Assembly: GCF_035917675.1 (NCBI RefSeq)
Contig: NZ_CP109104.1
Coordinates: 1,364,001 to 1,428,000 of the forward strand
DNA length: 64,000 bases
From: Streptomyces sp. NBC_01775
GTDB lineage: Bacteria; Actinomycetota; Actinomycetes; Streptomycetales; Streptomycetaceae
Direction of reading: 5' to 3'
The notes beneath the pieces are model-generated. The model was not told the DNA's origin. It saw only the letters and a list, made by a program, of their open reading frames with translations, and did not search any database. Below, piece by piece: positions 8,592 to 15,825 of the stretch (positions within the stretch are counted from its first letter, which is position 1; each line of letters starts with the position of its first letter). Position numbers and translations under genes: made by a program.

Positions 8592-10645
8592 CCGCGACCG
8601 GCGAGTCAGCCAGGGAGGGCGTTCTCCCGGCAACAGGCGGGGACTTCGAGGCGCCATCCAGCCTCCGCGTCCGCTCCGAGGTAGTACGGCTGTGCGGGGA
8701 CGTGCCACTCGGCCGCTGGGCGCTGGGGCGGCTCGGGGAAGCGCCTTGCCCCGGCGCGCACGCCCGTCGCTGGCTGGCGTGTGTGCGCGAGGACCTGTCA
8801 CGACCGGGTGAAATGGCCGACGCCTTCGCGGAGGCCGAGGCGGGCGCCACCGCTTCGGACGGCGTCTGGCTGTCCCTCGTGTGGGAGCCGGGTGCCCTGC
8901 TGGTGGGTCCCGTCGGGCAGCCGGGCCGGCCCGGCTGCCCCCGCTGCGCGCGGCTGCGGCGGCACCGCAACCTCCCCCGCCCCGAGGGGACGAGCGCGGG
9001 CCCGGGTCCCTACCCGCTCGCGCCTCCGGCCCCCGCCGTGGCGGCACTGACCGGCGCCCTCCTCGCCGAGGAGTTGGCGGCACTGGAGGGGTCGGCACTG
9101 GAGGAGCCCGCGCTGGAGGAGCCGGCGGCGCCGGCCACCCCGCGCGAGCGCCCCCGCACGCGGGGCGCCCTGCTGCGGATCGGCACCGAGCGGGGCGGTA
9201 TCACCCGGCATCCGGTGTTGCCCGACCCCGAGTGCCCCCACTGCGGACCGCTGCTGCCGGAAGCGGAGAGGGCCCCGGTCCTGGCGCCGGTCCCCCTCGG
9301 CACGCCGGGCCGGCTGCGCGAGCTGTCGGGCGAGGAGGTGGCCCGGGTGGCGGCCGGGTACGTGGACCCGTGCACCGGCGTGGTGCACGAGGTGGTGGAG
9401 CGGTCCGGAGGCGGGCGGCCGGTGGCGGTTGCGGTGCGTGATCCGGCGAGGGCAATGCCCGTCACGTATCACGGGTACGGCCACGGGGACGACTTCCGTG
9501 TGGCCTCCTCCGCCGCCGTCCTGGAGGCCCTGGAGCGGCTCGGCGGTCTGCCGACCCCGCACGGGCGGGAGCACAGGGGGCCGACCGCCTCCTATCGGGA
9601 GGTGGCGGGCAGCGCGGTGTATCCGCCGTCCCTCGGGCTGCATCCGGACGCGTCCTACGACCGGCCGGGCTTCCCGTATGTGCGCTGGTCGGCCTCCCGC
9701 CGCATCGACTGGACGTGGGGCCGCTCGCTCACCCTGGACCGCCCCGTACTGGTGCCCGCTTCGCTGGTGCACTACGCGGACCCGTCACCGGCCGGACCCC
9801 GCTTCGTGCAGGAGGTCTCCAACGGGTGTGCGCTGGGGGCGAGTACGACGGAGGCGGCGTTGCACGCGCTGTTGGAGGTGGCCGAGCGGGACGCGTTCCT
9901 GGCCGCCTGGTACGCGCGCCTGCCGCTGGCCCGTATCGACCTCGGCTCGGCGGCCGACCGCCGGATTCCGCTGCTGGCCGCCTGGGCGCGCGAGCGGGCC
10001 GGGTGCGAGCTGATGGCGTTCGACGCGACGCTGGAGCAGGGGATTCCGGCGGTGTGGGTGATGTCGGTCGCGGGTCCCGGGGCCGTGGGGCAGCCCGCGG
10101 TGGTGTGCGGGGCCGCGGCACGGCCGTGCGTGGAGGACGCGCTGGTGGCGGCCCTCGACGAGCTGGTGTGCACGCTGCTGGCACCGCCCGCGTTCGCCGT
10201 GGACCGGGCCGCAGCGATGCTGGAGGATCCCTACGCGGTGCGATCGATGGGCGACCACGAACTGCTGTACTCCCACCCCGTGGCCCGGGAGCGGCTCTCG
10301 TTCCTGCGGGTGGACGGGGAACGTGCGGCGCTGCCCGCACTGGCGGCGGCGCATCCGTGGCCGGGACACACCGATCTGGCGGCGCAGGTGGCCGAGTTGG
10401 TGCGCAGGTACGAGGCGGATGGCATGGAGGTGATCGTGGTGGACCAGACCCGCCCCGAGCACCGGGCCGGCGGGCTGCGCTGTGTGAAGGTGCTGGTGCC
10501 GGGGACGCTGCCGATGACGTTCGGCCACGCGGCGCGGCGTGTTGAGGGGCTCTCGCGGGTCCGGACGCTGCCCCGCACGCTCGGGCTGCGCGCGGACGCG
10601 CTGGCGGAGGAGGAGATCAACCCCCATCCGCACCCCTTCCCCTGA
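8588..10645 (+). CDS. YcaO-domain azoline cyclodehydratase with N-terminal zinc E1-like region
   Basis: 685 residues. The N-terminal part (~60-230) resembles the zinc-binding end of TOMM C proteins, with LLVGPVGQPGRPGCPRC near residue 117 and CPHC near 216. The YcaO domain (~255-685) carries the ATP/Mg signatures: SSAAVLEALER, TTEAALHALLEVAERDAF and a final acidic/basic block. It ends in PHPHPFP, the proline-rich C-terminus typical of azoline-forming YcaOs. The enzyme uses ATP to cyclodehydrate Cys/Ser/Thr to (ox)azolines in a RiPP core. Start GTG 8588 overlaps the upstream stop, so it should work with the leader-binding protein. The linker at ~165-180 contains repeated ALEE(P/G) units. It is convergent with the precursor gene across a strong hairpin. 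Confidence 0.85.
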   Translation: MTATGESAREGVLPATGGDFEAPSSLRVRSEVVRLCGDVPLGRWALGRLGEAPCPGAHARRWLACVREDLSRPGEMADAFAEAEAGATASDGVWLSLVWEPGALLVGPVGQPGRPGCPRCARLRRHRNLPRPEGTSAGPGPYPLAPPAPAVAALTGALLAEELAALEGSALEEPALEEPAAPATPRERPRTRGALLRIGTERGGITRHPVLPDPECPHCGPLLPEAERAPVLAPVPLGTPGRLRELSGEEVARVAAGYVDPCTGVVHEVVERSGGGRPVAVAVRDPARAMPVTYHGYGHGDDFRVASSAAVLEALERLGGLPTPHGREHRGPTASYREVAGSAVYPPSLGLHPDASYDRPGFPYVRWSASRRIDWTWGRSLTLDRPVLVPASLVHYADPSPAGPRFVQEVSNGCALGASTTEAALHALLEVAERDAFLAAWYARLPLARIDLGSAADRRIPLLAAWARERAGCELMAFDATLEQGIPAVWVMSVAGPGAVGQPAVVCGAAARPCVEDALVAALDELVCTLLAPPAFAVDRAAAMLEDPYAVRSMGDHELLYSHPVARERLSFLRVDGERAALPALAAAHPWPGHTDLAAQVAELVRRYEADGMEVIVVDQTRPEHRAGGLRCVKVLVPGTLPMTFGHAARRVEGLSRVRTLPRTLGLRADALAEEEINPHPHPFP

Positions 10646-10680
10646 CGGGCGCCCCCCTGGCGGGGTCCTGCCCGGACGGG

Positions 10681-10716
10681 CCGGGCCCCGGGGCGGTGAA
10701 CCGCCCCGGGGCCCGG
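10681..10716. terminator. Perfect 16-bp-stem bidirectional terminator between YcaO and precursor genes
   Basis: Arms 10681-10696 and 10701-10716 are exact complements (CCGGGCCCCGGGGCGG) around a TGAA tetraloop. It sits between the convergent YcaO gene (+) and precursor gene (-), so it can serve both. Confidence 0.8.
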
Positions 10717-10734
10717 TGGTGTGCGTGGCGCCGG

Positions 10735-10857
10735 TCAGGCGTCCGTGTCCGCCGCGTAGCAGCCGCAGCGCGGCACGGCCTCGCCCTCGTCGCCCTCGTC
10801 CTCGGCATGGATTTCGAGGTCGGCCAGCGCCGCGGCGAGCTGTGTGGAAGCACTCAT
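10735..10857 (-). CDS. TOMM/LAP precursor peptide, 40 residues, core ending RCGCYAADTDA
   Basis: ATG 10857 is preceded by AAGGGA. The first ~26 residues form an acidic, Leu/Ile-containing leader (LADLEIHAEDEGDEGE). The C-terminal part AVPRCGCYAADTDA holds Cys31, Cys33, Tyr34 and Thr38 as candidate modification sites. It lies directly downstream of the methyltransferase and convergent with the YcaO gene, in the position expected for the substrate of the flanking enzymes. Two Cys and one Thr allow at most three azol(in)es, an unusually small and tail-bearing core. The acidic AADTDA tail suggests trimming or an unmodified follower. The cleavage site cannot be read from the sequence; VP|R or GE|A are guesses. 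I do not recognise this precursor family. Confidence 0.75.
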   Translation of the reverse strand: MSASTQLAAALADLEIHAEDEGDEGEAVPRCGCYAADTDA

Positions 10858-10963
10858 GTCGAGTCCCTTCGAGCGGACGTATGGGGGTCGGCGCCGGTCC
10901 GCTTCCGGCACCGCTCCATGGCTTGCCTGACGGGTGCCCATCAAATCATGATATAAAGCTCCA

Positions 10964-10993
10964 TCACCTTTACGGGTGAACGCGCCCTGTCAA
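10964..10993 (-). promoter_or_regulatory. Candidate promoter and operator of the precursor gene
   Basis: On the minus strand TTGACA (10993-10988) overlaps the methyltransferase stop codon. It is followed by a TCACC-N6-GGTGA inverted repeat (10964-10979) containing TAAAGG, which could be the -10. An AT-rich TTTATATCATGATTTGATG stretch follows (10943-10960). This suggests separate, regulated transcription of the precursor. Confidence 0.45.
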
Positions 10994-11802
10994 ACCATCA
11001 GTTGCAGTGTCACGAGGTAGAAGACCCCGTCGCTCTCCACGCTCCGCACCCCCCACCCGGTCCCGTCCACCAGCCCGGTGAACTCCTCGGCCGAGCAGTA
11101 CAGGTAGTCGAACCACGGCGTCGACAACTCCCGGTAGCGGCTCCTGATGCGCAGGGTCCCCGGCAGCCGGCCCCGCGCGCGATTACGTTCCAGCCGGGGC
11201 CCGCGGAAGGCGGGGAACGCCTGATAGGGGTCCAGCCCCTCGTAGAGCAGTACGGCACCCGGGGCCGCGACCCCGGCGAGATTGCGCAGGGCTTCGGGTG
11301 CCAGCGCCGCGTTGCCGAGGACGCCCTGCCCCTCACCGGCGAGCACGACGGTGTCGAACGGGCCCACCCCGGCGGGCAGTTCGAGGATGCTGCCCAGGTA
11401 CGCGGCGACGCCCCTCTCGCGCGCCAGTTTCACGGCGCCGGGCGAGAATTCGACGCCGGTAACGGCGTCGACGGTCTCCTGGCCGGCCAGCCAGACGGCC
11501 CTGCTGCCCGCCCGGCAGGCGGCGTCCAGGACACGGCCCGTGGCACGTAGGCACACCTGCCGCTCCAACTCGGGCACCTCGGCCGGGTCGGGGAAGTAGA
11601 ACGTGGCCACGTCCCCGACGTGCACATCGCCGTCGTCGACCTCCATGACCTCGAATGTGCGGCCGGGCGCCGCGCCGGTGCGCCAGCAGTCGGCCACCGC
11701 CCGGCCGAAGGCGTCGCCGGTCGTGGGGTCGCCCGCGTGCGGGTCCTCGGCCGCCGCGGGCAGCAGCCAGCCGCGCGGGCGGGGTACGCCGAGGGCCGTC
11801 AC
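10990..11802 (-). CDS. SAM-dependent methyltransferase of the TOMM cluster
   Basis: 270 residues from GTG 11802, which overlaps the upstream oxidase stop (GTGA). A class-I methyltransferase fold is visible: a motif-I-like VLDAACRAGSRAV (a weak match to the usual GxGxG), an acidic motif II (VTGVEFSPGAVKLARERG) and the FDTVVLAGEGQG strand. Next comes a GAVLLYEGLDPYQAFP segment and a C-terminal region with aromatic residues (WFDYLYCSAEEFTGLV). Context says it modifies the TOMM peptide, for example N-terminal or side-chain methylation, but the target is unknown. The GxG motif is atypical, so binding of SAM is inferred from the overall pattern. Confidence 0.65.
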   Translation of the reverse strand: MTALGVPRPRGWLLPAAAEDPHAGDPTTGDAFGRAVADCWRTGAAPGRTFEVMEVDDGDVHVGDVATFYFPDPAEVPELERQVCLRATGRVLDAACRAGSRAVWLAGQETVDAVTGVEFSPGAVKLARERGVAAYLGSILELPAGVGPFDTVVLAGEGQGVLGNAALAPEALRNLAGVAAPGAVLLYEGLDPYQAFPAFRGPRLERNRARGRLPGTLRIRSRYRELSTPWFDYLYCSAEEFTGLVDGTGWGVRSVESDGVFYLVTLQLMV

Positions 11803-13280
11803 GGGCGGTGCCCTTCGGACGGGGACGCGGGCGCCGTGGCGGTGCCCCGGACGAGGGGCGGGGGCTCGGGCAGCGCCGGGGGCGGTGCGGGGAAGGGGAC
11901 GCGGAAGAGCCCGTGCGGATCGTAGTGCTCCCGTACGGCCGCGAGGCGCGGGTAGTTGGCGCCGTAGTAGGTACGCCGCCAGTCGGCACGGTCGGCCTCG
12001 GCGTAGTTCTGGTAGGCGTACCCGGAGGCCCAGGGGGCGACGAGGGTGTGCAGCCCGTCCAGTGCCGCGGTGGCGGCGCGCCGGTTGGGCCGCCCCTTGC
12101 CGGGCCTGAACTGCGAGAGCATGCCGAACAGATGGCTCCGGTGCACCATGGCGGTGGCGTGCTCGGGAACGCGGTTGTAGGCGCCGCCCAGGGCCTCGAA
12201 GTCGCAGTTGCGGCTCTCGCCGGGGCGCAGGTCGCGCTCCAGCACGGCGATCAGCTCGCGTGCGGTGCTGCCGGGCAGGGTGCGCGCGAAGAAGTCGTGG
12301 CGGCGCAGGATCAGCGGCAGCCTGCCCCGGGGCGAGCCGCCCCAGAAGCGCAGCGAGGCGCGCTGTCCGTGGCTCGCCGTCGTGTAGGTGTCCGGACCGC
12401 GCCCGACGGCGGCGACGAGCGCGGACAACTGGTGCTCCAGGTCGGCGCACTCCCCCAGCCAGGAGCCGCCGACGGCCGCGGGCGGGAGGCCGTCCCAGGT
12501 CTCGCCCGCGGTGATACCGGCCATGCTGGAGAGCCGGTCGGGCGCCCCGGGTGCCCACTCCTGCCAGGCGGTGAGCACTCTGGCGCGGCACTCCGCGGGC
12601 CAGCCGAGCAGGAAATCGGTGACGGGCTCCTCGGCTCGGGTGCGGAAGCTGAGCGAGGCGACAACACCGGGGAAGAGCGGGCCGCCGCCGCGCAGCGCCC
12701 AGAACAGCCCGGGGTGGCGCTCGGTGTCGCACGTGACGGTGTGCCCGTCGGCGAGGACGACGCGGGCCGAGGTGAGGCTGTCGAGGGCGTAACCGTAGCG
12801 GCGTCCGGTGGTGCCCATGCCGCCGCCGAGGGTGAGCCCGGTGACGCCGACGGTGGGGCACAGCCCGGTGGGTACGGCCCTGTCGTGGGCGTCGAGCGCC
12901 TCGGCGAACGCCCCGGTGCGCAGCCCCGCGCCGCAGTGCACGCGCGCGCCGGGGACGTCCACCTCGACGTCGTTCAGCGGGGAGACGTCGAGGACCAGTC
13001 CCGGGCCCGTGGAGAAGCCGGCGAAGCAGTGGCCGCCCGCGCGGGTGTGGACACGGGCGCCGTACCTGCGGGCGAAACGGAGCGACTCGGCGATGTCGTG
13101 CTCGGAGGCGCATCGCACCACGGCGGCGGGGCGTGCCGCGTCGTGACGGGCGTCGGCCGTGCGGCGCGCGGCGCCGTATCCGCTCTCCTCGGGGAGCAGC
13201 AACTCCCCCGCCAGGCCGTGCCGCAGAGCCGTCCAGGAGGCGGCCGGGGGCACAGCTGACAACGTTCCGTATCCGTTCAC
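11799..13280 (-). CDS. BBE-type FAD-dependent oxidase with bicovalent-flavin residues
   Basis: 493 residues, a berberine-bridge-enzyme-like PCMH/VAO-family oxidase. His84 (RAGGHCF) and Cys141 (GLCPTVGVTG) are at the positions used for 8-alpha-histidyl and 6-S-cysteinyl FAD attachment. GLTLGGGMG follows, and the C-terminal BBE motif (YQNYAEAD, then YYGANYPRLAAVREHYDPHGLFR-like sequence) is complete. Such enzymes oxidise hydroxyl, amine or C-H groups using O2. It heads the oxidase-methyltransferase-precursor array and is divergent from the GNAT gene. The cluster has no SagB-like FMN azoline dehydrogenase, so this enzyme is the best candidate to oxidise azolines to azoles, or to act on the Tyr; that is inference. 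No secretion signal is seen. Confidence 0.8.
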   Translation of the reverse strand: MNGYGTLSAVPPAASWTALRHGLAGELLLPEESGYGAARRTADARHDAARPAAVVRCASEHDIAESLRFARRYGARVHTRAGGHCFAGFSTGPGLVLDVSPLNDVEVDVPGARVHCGAGLRTGAFAEALDAHDRAVPTGLCPTVGVTGLTLGGGMGTTGRRYGYALDSLTSARVVLADGHTVTCDTERHPGLFWALRGGGPLFPGVVASLSFRTRAEEPVTDFLLGWPAECRARVLTAWQEWAPGAPDRLSSMAGITAGETWDGLPPAAVGGSWLGECADLEHQLSALVAAVGRGPDTYTTASHGQRASLRFWGGSPRGRLPLILRRHDFFARTLPGSTARELIAVLERDLRPGESRNCDFEALGGAYNRVPEHATAMVHRSHLFGMLSQFRPGKGRPNRRAATAALDGLHTLVAPWASGYAYQNYAEADRADWRRTYYGANYPRLAAVREHYDPHGLFRVPFPAPPPALPEPPPLVRGTATAPASPSEGHRP

Positions 13281-13338
13281 CTACTCAAAGTATCCACTTC
13301 TCTGCGAGCCAACACCGGGGCGACTAAGGTCGCTTAAC
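13281..13338. promoter_or_regulatory. Divergent promoter region, oxidase / GNAT
   Basis: This 58-bp gap of lower GC content separates two divergent TOMM genes. GCGAC-TAAG-GTCGC (13319-13332) is a small perfect dyad that includes the AAGG ribosome-binding site of the GNAT gene, so it could occlude translation or bind a regulator. Confidence 0.35.
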
Positions 13339-14193
13339 GTGACCAGAAAGCGACTCACGGTAATTGAACCGGCACGGCTCGTACACCTGCTGTCCACCAG
13401 CTCCTGCGAGGTCGCGCTCCCGTCCGAGGCGCCCCGGCTCGCGGCGCAGGTCTCCTACGAGCCGCTGTGGCCCCGCTTCCTGTTCGCCGCGCCCAGCATG
13501 CGGCTCTACCGTCCGCTCGGCGAACTGTGGCCCTATTCCCAACTCCTGCTCGCCGAGCCGGGGTCCGGGCGGCTGCTGGGGTGGCTGGATACGGCACCCG
13601 TCTTCACGGACGGCGGCGCGGACGGGCTGCCGGGCATCGCAAGGGGGCTGCCGGGCGGCGGACGGGGGCTGCCGGGCGGCTGGGACGATCTGATGCGGCG
13701 TGCCGTCGAGGGGCTGCGTGCGGGGCACGCCCCGGACACGCTGGCCATGATGTCGCTGAGCCTGCTGCCCGCCGCGCGCGGCATCGGTCTGGGCGCCGCC
13801 GCCATCGCGCTCGCGCGCGCCCTCGCCTCCCTGCTGGAGCTGCGGGCCGTTCTCGCACCGGTGCGGCCCACGCTCAAGGCCGCCTGCCCGCAGGTGCCGA
13901 TGGGCGAGTACATGCGCCGGGTGCGGACCGACGGACTCCCGGCCGACCCCTGGCTGCGCGCCCATGTGCGGGCCGGGGGCCGGGTGGCGGGCGTCGCGAC
14001 GGCCTCCACGGTGATGGAGGCGCCGCTGGAGGACTGGGCCGCGTGGGGGGCCTCGCTTCCCCCGGCGGGCGACGGGACGATCGAGGGCGCGCTCTCCCCG
14101 CTGGAGTTGCTGCCCGACGGCAGAACGGCCCGCTACACCGAGCCCAACGTGTGGGTGATCCACTCCGCGGAACGCTTCCCCGCACACCCTTGA
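13339..14193 (+). CDS. GNAT-family N-acyltransferase of the TOMM cluster
   Basis: 284 residues from GTG 13339 with AAGG upstream. The acetyl-CoA-binding motif A is visible as LLPAARGIGLGAAAIALARAL (R/Q-x-x-G-x-G/A type). It is followed by the PTLKAACP, PWLRAHVRAGGRVAG and YTEPNVWVIH segments common in larger actinomycete GNAT proteins. A LPGG-rich insert (about residues 94-115) is encoded by short repeats. It is the last gene before the Tn3-like element and is divergent from the oxidase. Goadsporin-type LAP clusters also carry an N-acetyltransferase, so N-terminal acylation of the TOMM product or self-protection is plausible. Substrate and acyl donor are not visible. Confidence 0.65.
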   Translation: MTRKRLTVIEPARLVHLLSTSSCEVALPSEAPRLAAQVSYEPLWPRFLFAAPSMRLYRPLGELWPYSQLLLAEPGSGRLLGWLDTAPVFTDGGADGLPGIARGLPGGGRGLPGGWDDLMRRAVEGLRAGHAPDTLAMMSLSLLPAARGIGLGAAAIALARALASLLELRAVLAPVRPTLKAACPQVPMGEYMRRVRTDGLPADPWLRAHVRAGGRVAGVATASTVMEAPLEDWAAWGASLPPAGDGTIEGALSPLELLPDGRTARYTEPNVWVIHSAERFPAHP

Positions 14194-14259
14194 AGCCGGG
14201 CGGTCGCCTCAGCCGGGCGGCCATCTCAGGGGCAGAGCGGCCACCGCAGAGCGGGGTTG

Positions 14260-14302
14260 GGGGTTGAGGAACATCCGTGTCAGATCGTGCGCTAAGCCTT
14301 CG
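14260..14302 (+). repeat. Left terminal inverted repeat
   Basis: Starts GGGGTTGAGGAACATCCG and ends CTAAGCCTTCG; it is identical on the opposite strand to the right end. The match extends to 14310 with one inserted base. Confidence 0.95.
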
Positions 14303-14359
14303 TCGGCCCTGGTGGACGGCTGACGGAGCGTCGGTGAACGGACCGGTCTGAAGTCGCCC

Positions 14360-14450
14360 CACAGATAACACCCTATTATCTGTGCCATCACTGATCGCGG
14401 CCTGCGGCGACGTCTGCGGGGCCGTGCACGAAGCGACCCTGTTATCTGTG
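14360..14450. promoter_or_regulatory. Candidate internal recombination site (IRS) for the TnpI-like recombinase
   Basis: CACAGATAA (14360-14368) and TTATCTGTG (14376-14384) form a perfect 9-bp dyad with a 7-bp spacer. A third copy, TTATCTGTG, lies in direct orientation at 14442-14450. A core dyad plus an accessory direct motif immediately upstream of the recombinase gene is the layout of TnpI/IRS resolution sites in Tn4430-like transposons. Confidence 0.6.
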
Positions 14451-14464
14451 GCAAGGGGGAAGCG

Positions 14465-15442
14465 GTGCCCACCGTCGTACGACTGCCCGCCGGGAAGGCG
14501 CTGACCGTACGGATCGCCGCAGACACGTTCCTCGACTCGCTCGACAACCCGAACACCCTCCGCAGCTACAGCACCGGGATCGGCAAGACCGCCGAACGCC
14601 TCGGCGAGAACCGGCCGCTCGCGACGATCGCGGATGACGAGATCGGCGAGGCCCTGGAACAGTTGTGGGGCAGCGCGGCGGTCAACACCTGGAACGCCCG
14701 TCGCGCGGCGGTGCTTTCCTGGCTGGGCTGGTGCGCCGAACGCGGCTACGACGGCCCTGTGGTCCCGGCCTGGACGAAGCGGCTGCCCCCACCGGACTCC
14801 GATACCCCGGCCAGGTCAAAGATGGCGATCGACCGGCTGATCGCCCGCCGTGACGTCCATCTTCGGGAGAAGACTCTGTGGCGGATGCTGTATGAGACGT
14901 GTGCGCGGGCGGAGGAGGTCCTCGGCGTCAACATTGAGGAGCTGGACCTGGCCGGCCGCCGAGCCCCGGTGAAGCCGAAGGGCGCCCGGCCTCGCACCCG
15001 GCGCCGGGGCGCCCCGCGCGAGGACTTCGTGCTGGAGACTGTGTTCTGGGACGCTGGCGCCGCCCGTCTTCTGCCCCGCCTGATCAAGGGCCGCACCCGC
15101 GCGCCGGTGTTCGTCACCCACCGCAAGCCGGGCCCCGGCAAGGTCGTCAGGCCGCGCGACGTCTGCCCGGACACCGGACTCGCGCGGCTGTCGTACGGGC
15201 AGGCTCGCGCCATGCTCGACGCTCATACGGCACTCGCCGGCGTGCAGGGCGCGGGCTGGGACCTGCACGAATGGCGCCACTCCGGGCTCACTCATCTCGG
15301 CGAGGCCGGAGCCAGCCTGCCGATGCTTATGGCCAAGTCACGGCACAAGAAGCCGGAGAACGTACGGCGCTATTTCCACCCCTCGGCGGAGGCAATCGCC
15401 GAGGTCACCAGCTTGCTTGCCCCTGGAGACAGTCGGCGCTGA
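14465..15442 (+). CDS. Tyrosine recombinase (TnpI-like resolvase/integrase)
   Basis: 325 residues from GTG 14465 (AGGGGGAAGC upstream). The N-terminal ~100 residues form a core-binding/SAM-like domain. The catalytic domain shows Arg I in [13 protein letters not shown], the box [13 protein letters not shown] with His-x-x-Arg, and the last block [14 protein letters not shown] with His and the nucleophilic Tyr. All five expected catalytic positions appear present, so it should be active. It lies about 160 bp inside the left inverted repeat, directly after three TTATCTGTG motifs. This suggests it resolves cointegrates of the transposon as TnpI does, rather than integrating a phage. It is convergent with the DUF1330 gene. 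Confidence 0.8.
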   Translation: MPTVVRLPAGKALTVRIAADTFLDSLDNPNTLRSYSTGIGKTAERLGENRPLATIADDEIGEALEQLWGSAAVNTWNARRAAVLSWLGWCAERGYDGPVVPAWTKRLPPPDSDTPARSKMAIDRLIARRDVHLREKTLWRMLYETCARAEEVLGVNIEELDLAGRRAPVKPKGARPRTRRRGAPREDFVLETVFWDAGAARLLPRLIKGRTRAPVFVTHRKPGPGKVVRPRDVCPDTGLARLSYGQARAMLDAHTALAGVQGAGWDLHEWRHSGLTHLGEAGASLPMLMAKSRHKKPENVRRYFHPSAEAIAEVTSLLAPGDSRR

Positions 15443-15495
15443 CCTCGTCAGCGGCAGTCAAGTTGAGCTTCAGTGAAGATCCGACTGGACCTCGG

Positions 15496-15792
15496 TCAGT
15501 CGAGGCCTTCGATGATGCGGAAGTCGCGCTCGAAGCCGTCGGGGAGTTCGGCGAGCGCCTCCTGGTAGGCCGCGCTCGCGCGTGCGGCGACGGCCTGTTC
15601 GAAGCTGTCGAACTCGATCAGGACGACGCGCTCGGCGATTCCGGCTTCGTGTGCGTCGACCCGGCTGCCGATGCTGGCGAGCACCCGCCCGCCCGCTGCC
15701 GCGACGGCTAGACCTGCCAGTTCGTTGTAGACATCAAGCCTCTCGGGGTCCTCGATGGTGGGGTAGACGCTGACCCAGTAGCCCTTGGGCAT
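15496..15792 (-). CDS. DUF1330 small protein
   Basis: 98 residues, starting at ATG 15792 with a GGAGG site. It begins MPKGYWVSVYPTIEDPERL and continues as a dimeric alpha/beta-barrel (ferredoxin-like) protein, with VLIEFDSFEQAVAA and RDFRIIEGLD at the end, typical for DUF1330. The family's function is not defined. It follows the MFS gene by 33 bp and is probably the last gene of the MarR-MFS operon carried as transposon cargo. Nothing suggests an enzymatic site. Confidence 0.8.
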   Translation of the reverse strand: MPKGYWVSVYPTIEDPERLDVYNELAGLAVAAAGGRVLASIGSRVDAHEAGIAERVVLIEFDSFEQAVAARASAAYQEALAELPDGFERDFRIIEGLD

Positions 15793-15825
15793 GGAACCTC
15801 CAGTGTTGGAATGAGTGCATGTGAC

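Noticed and set aside
8588..14193. Thiopeptide cluster
   Set aside because: There is no LanB-like dehydratase pair or pyridine-forming enzyme next to the YcaO genes, and the precursor lacks a Ser/Thr/Cys-rich core. The LanB near 52 kb has a fused elimination domain and its own LanC and precursor.
14465..15442. Phage or ICE integrase with a tRNA attachment site
   Set aside because: No tRNA or att-like direct repeats were found; the gene lies inside Tn3-type inverted ends next to an IRS-like site.
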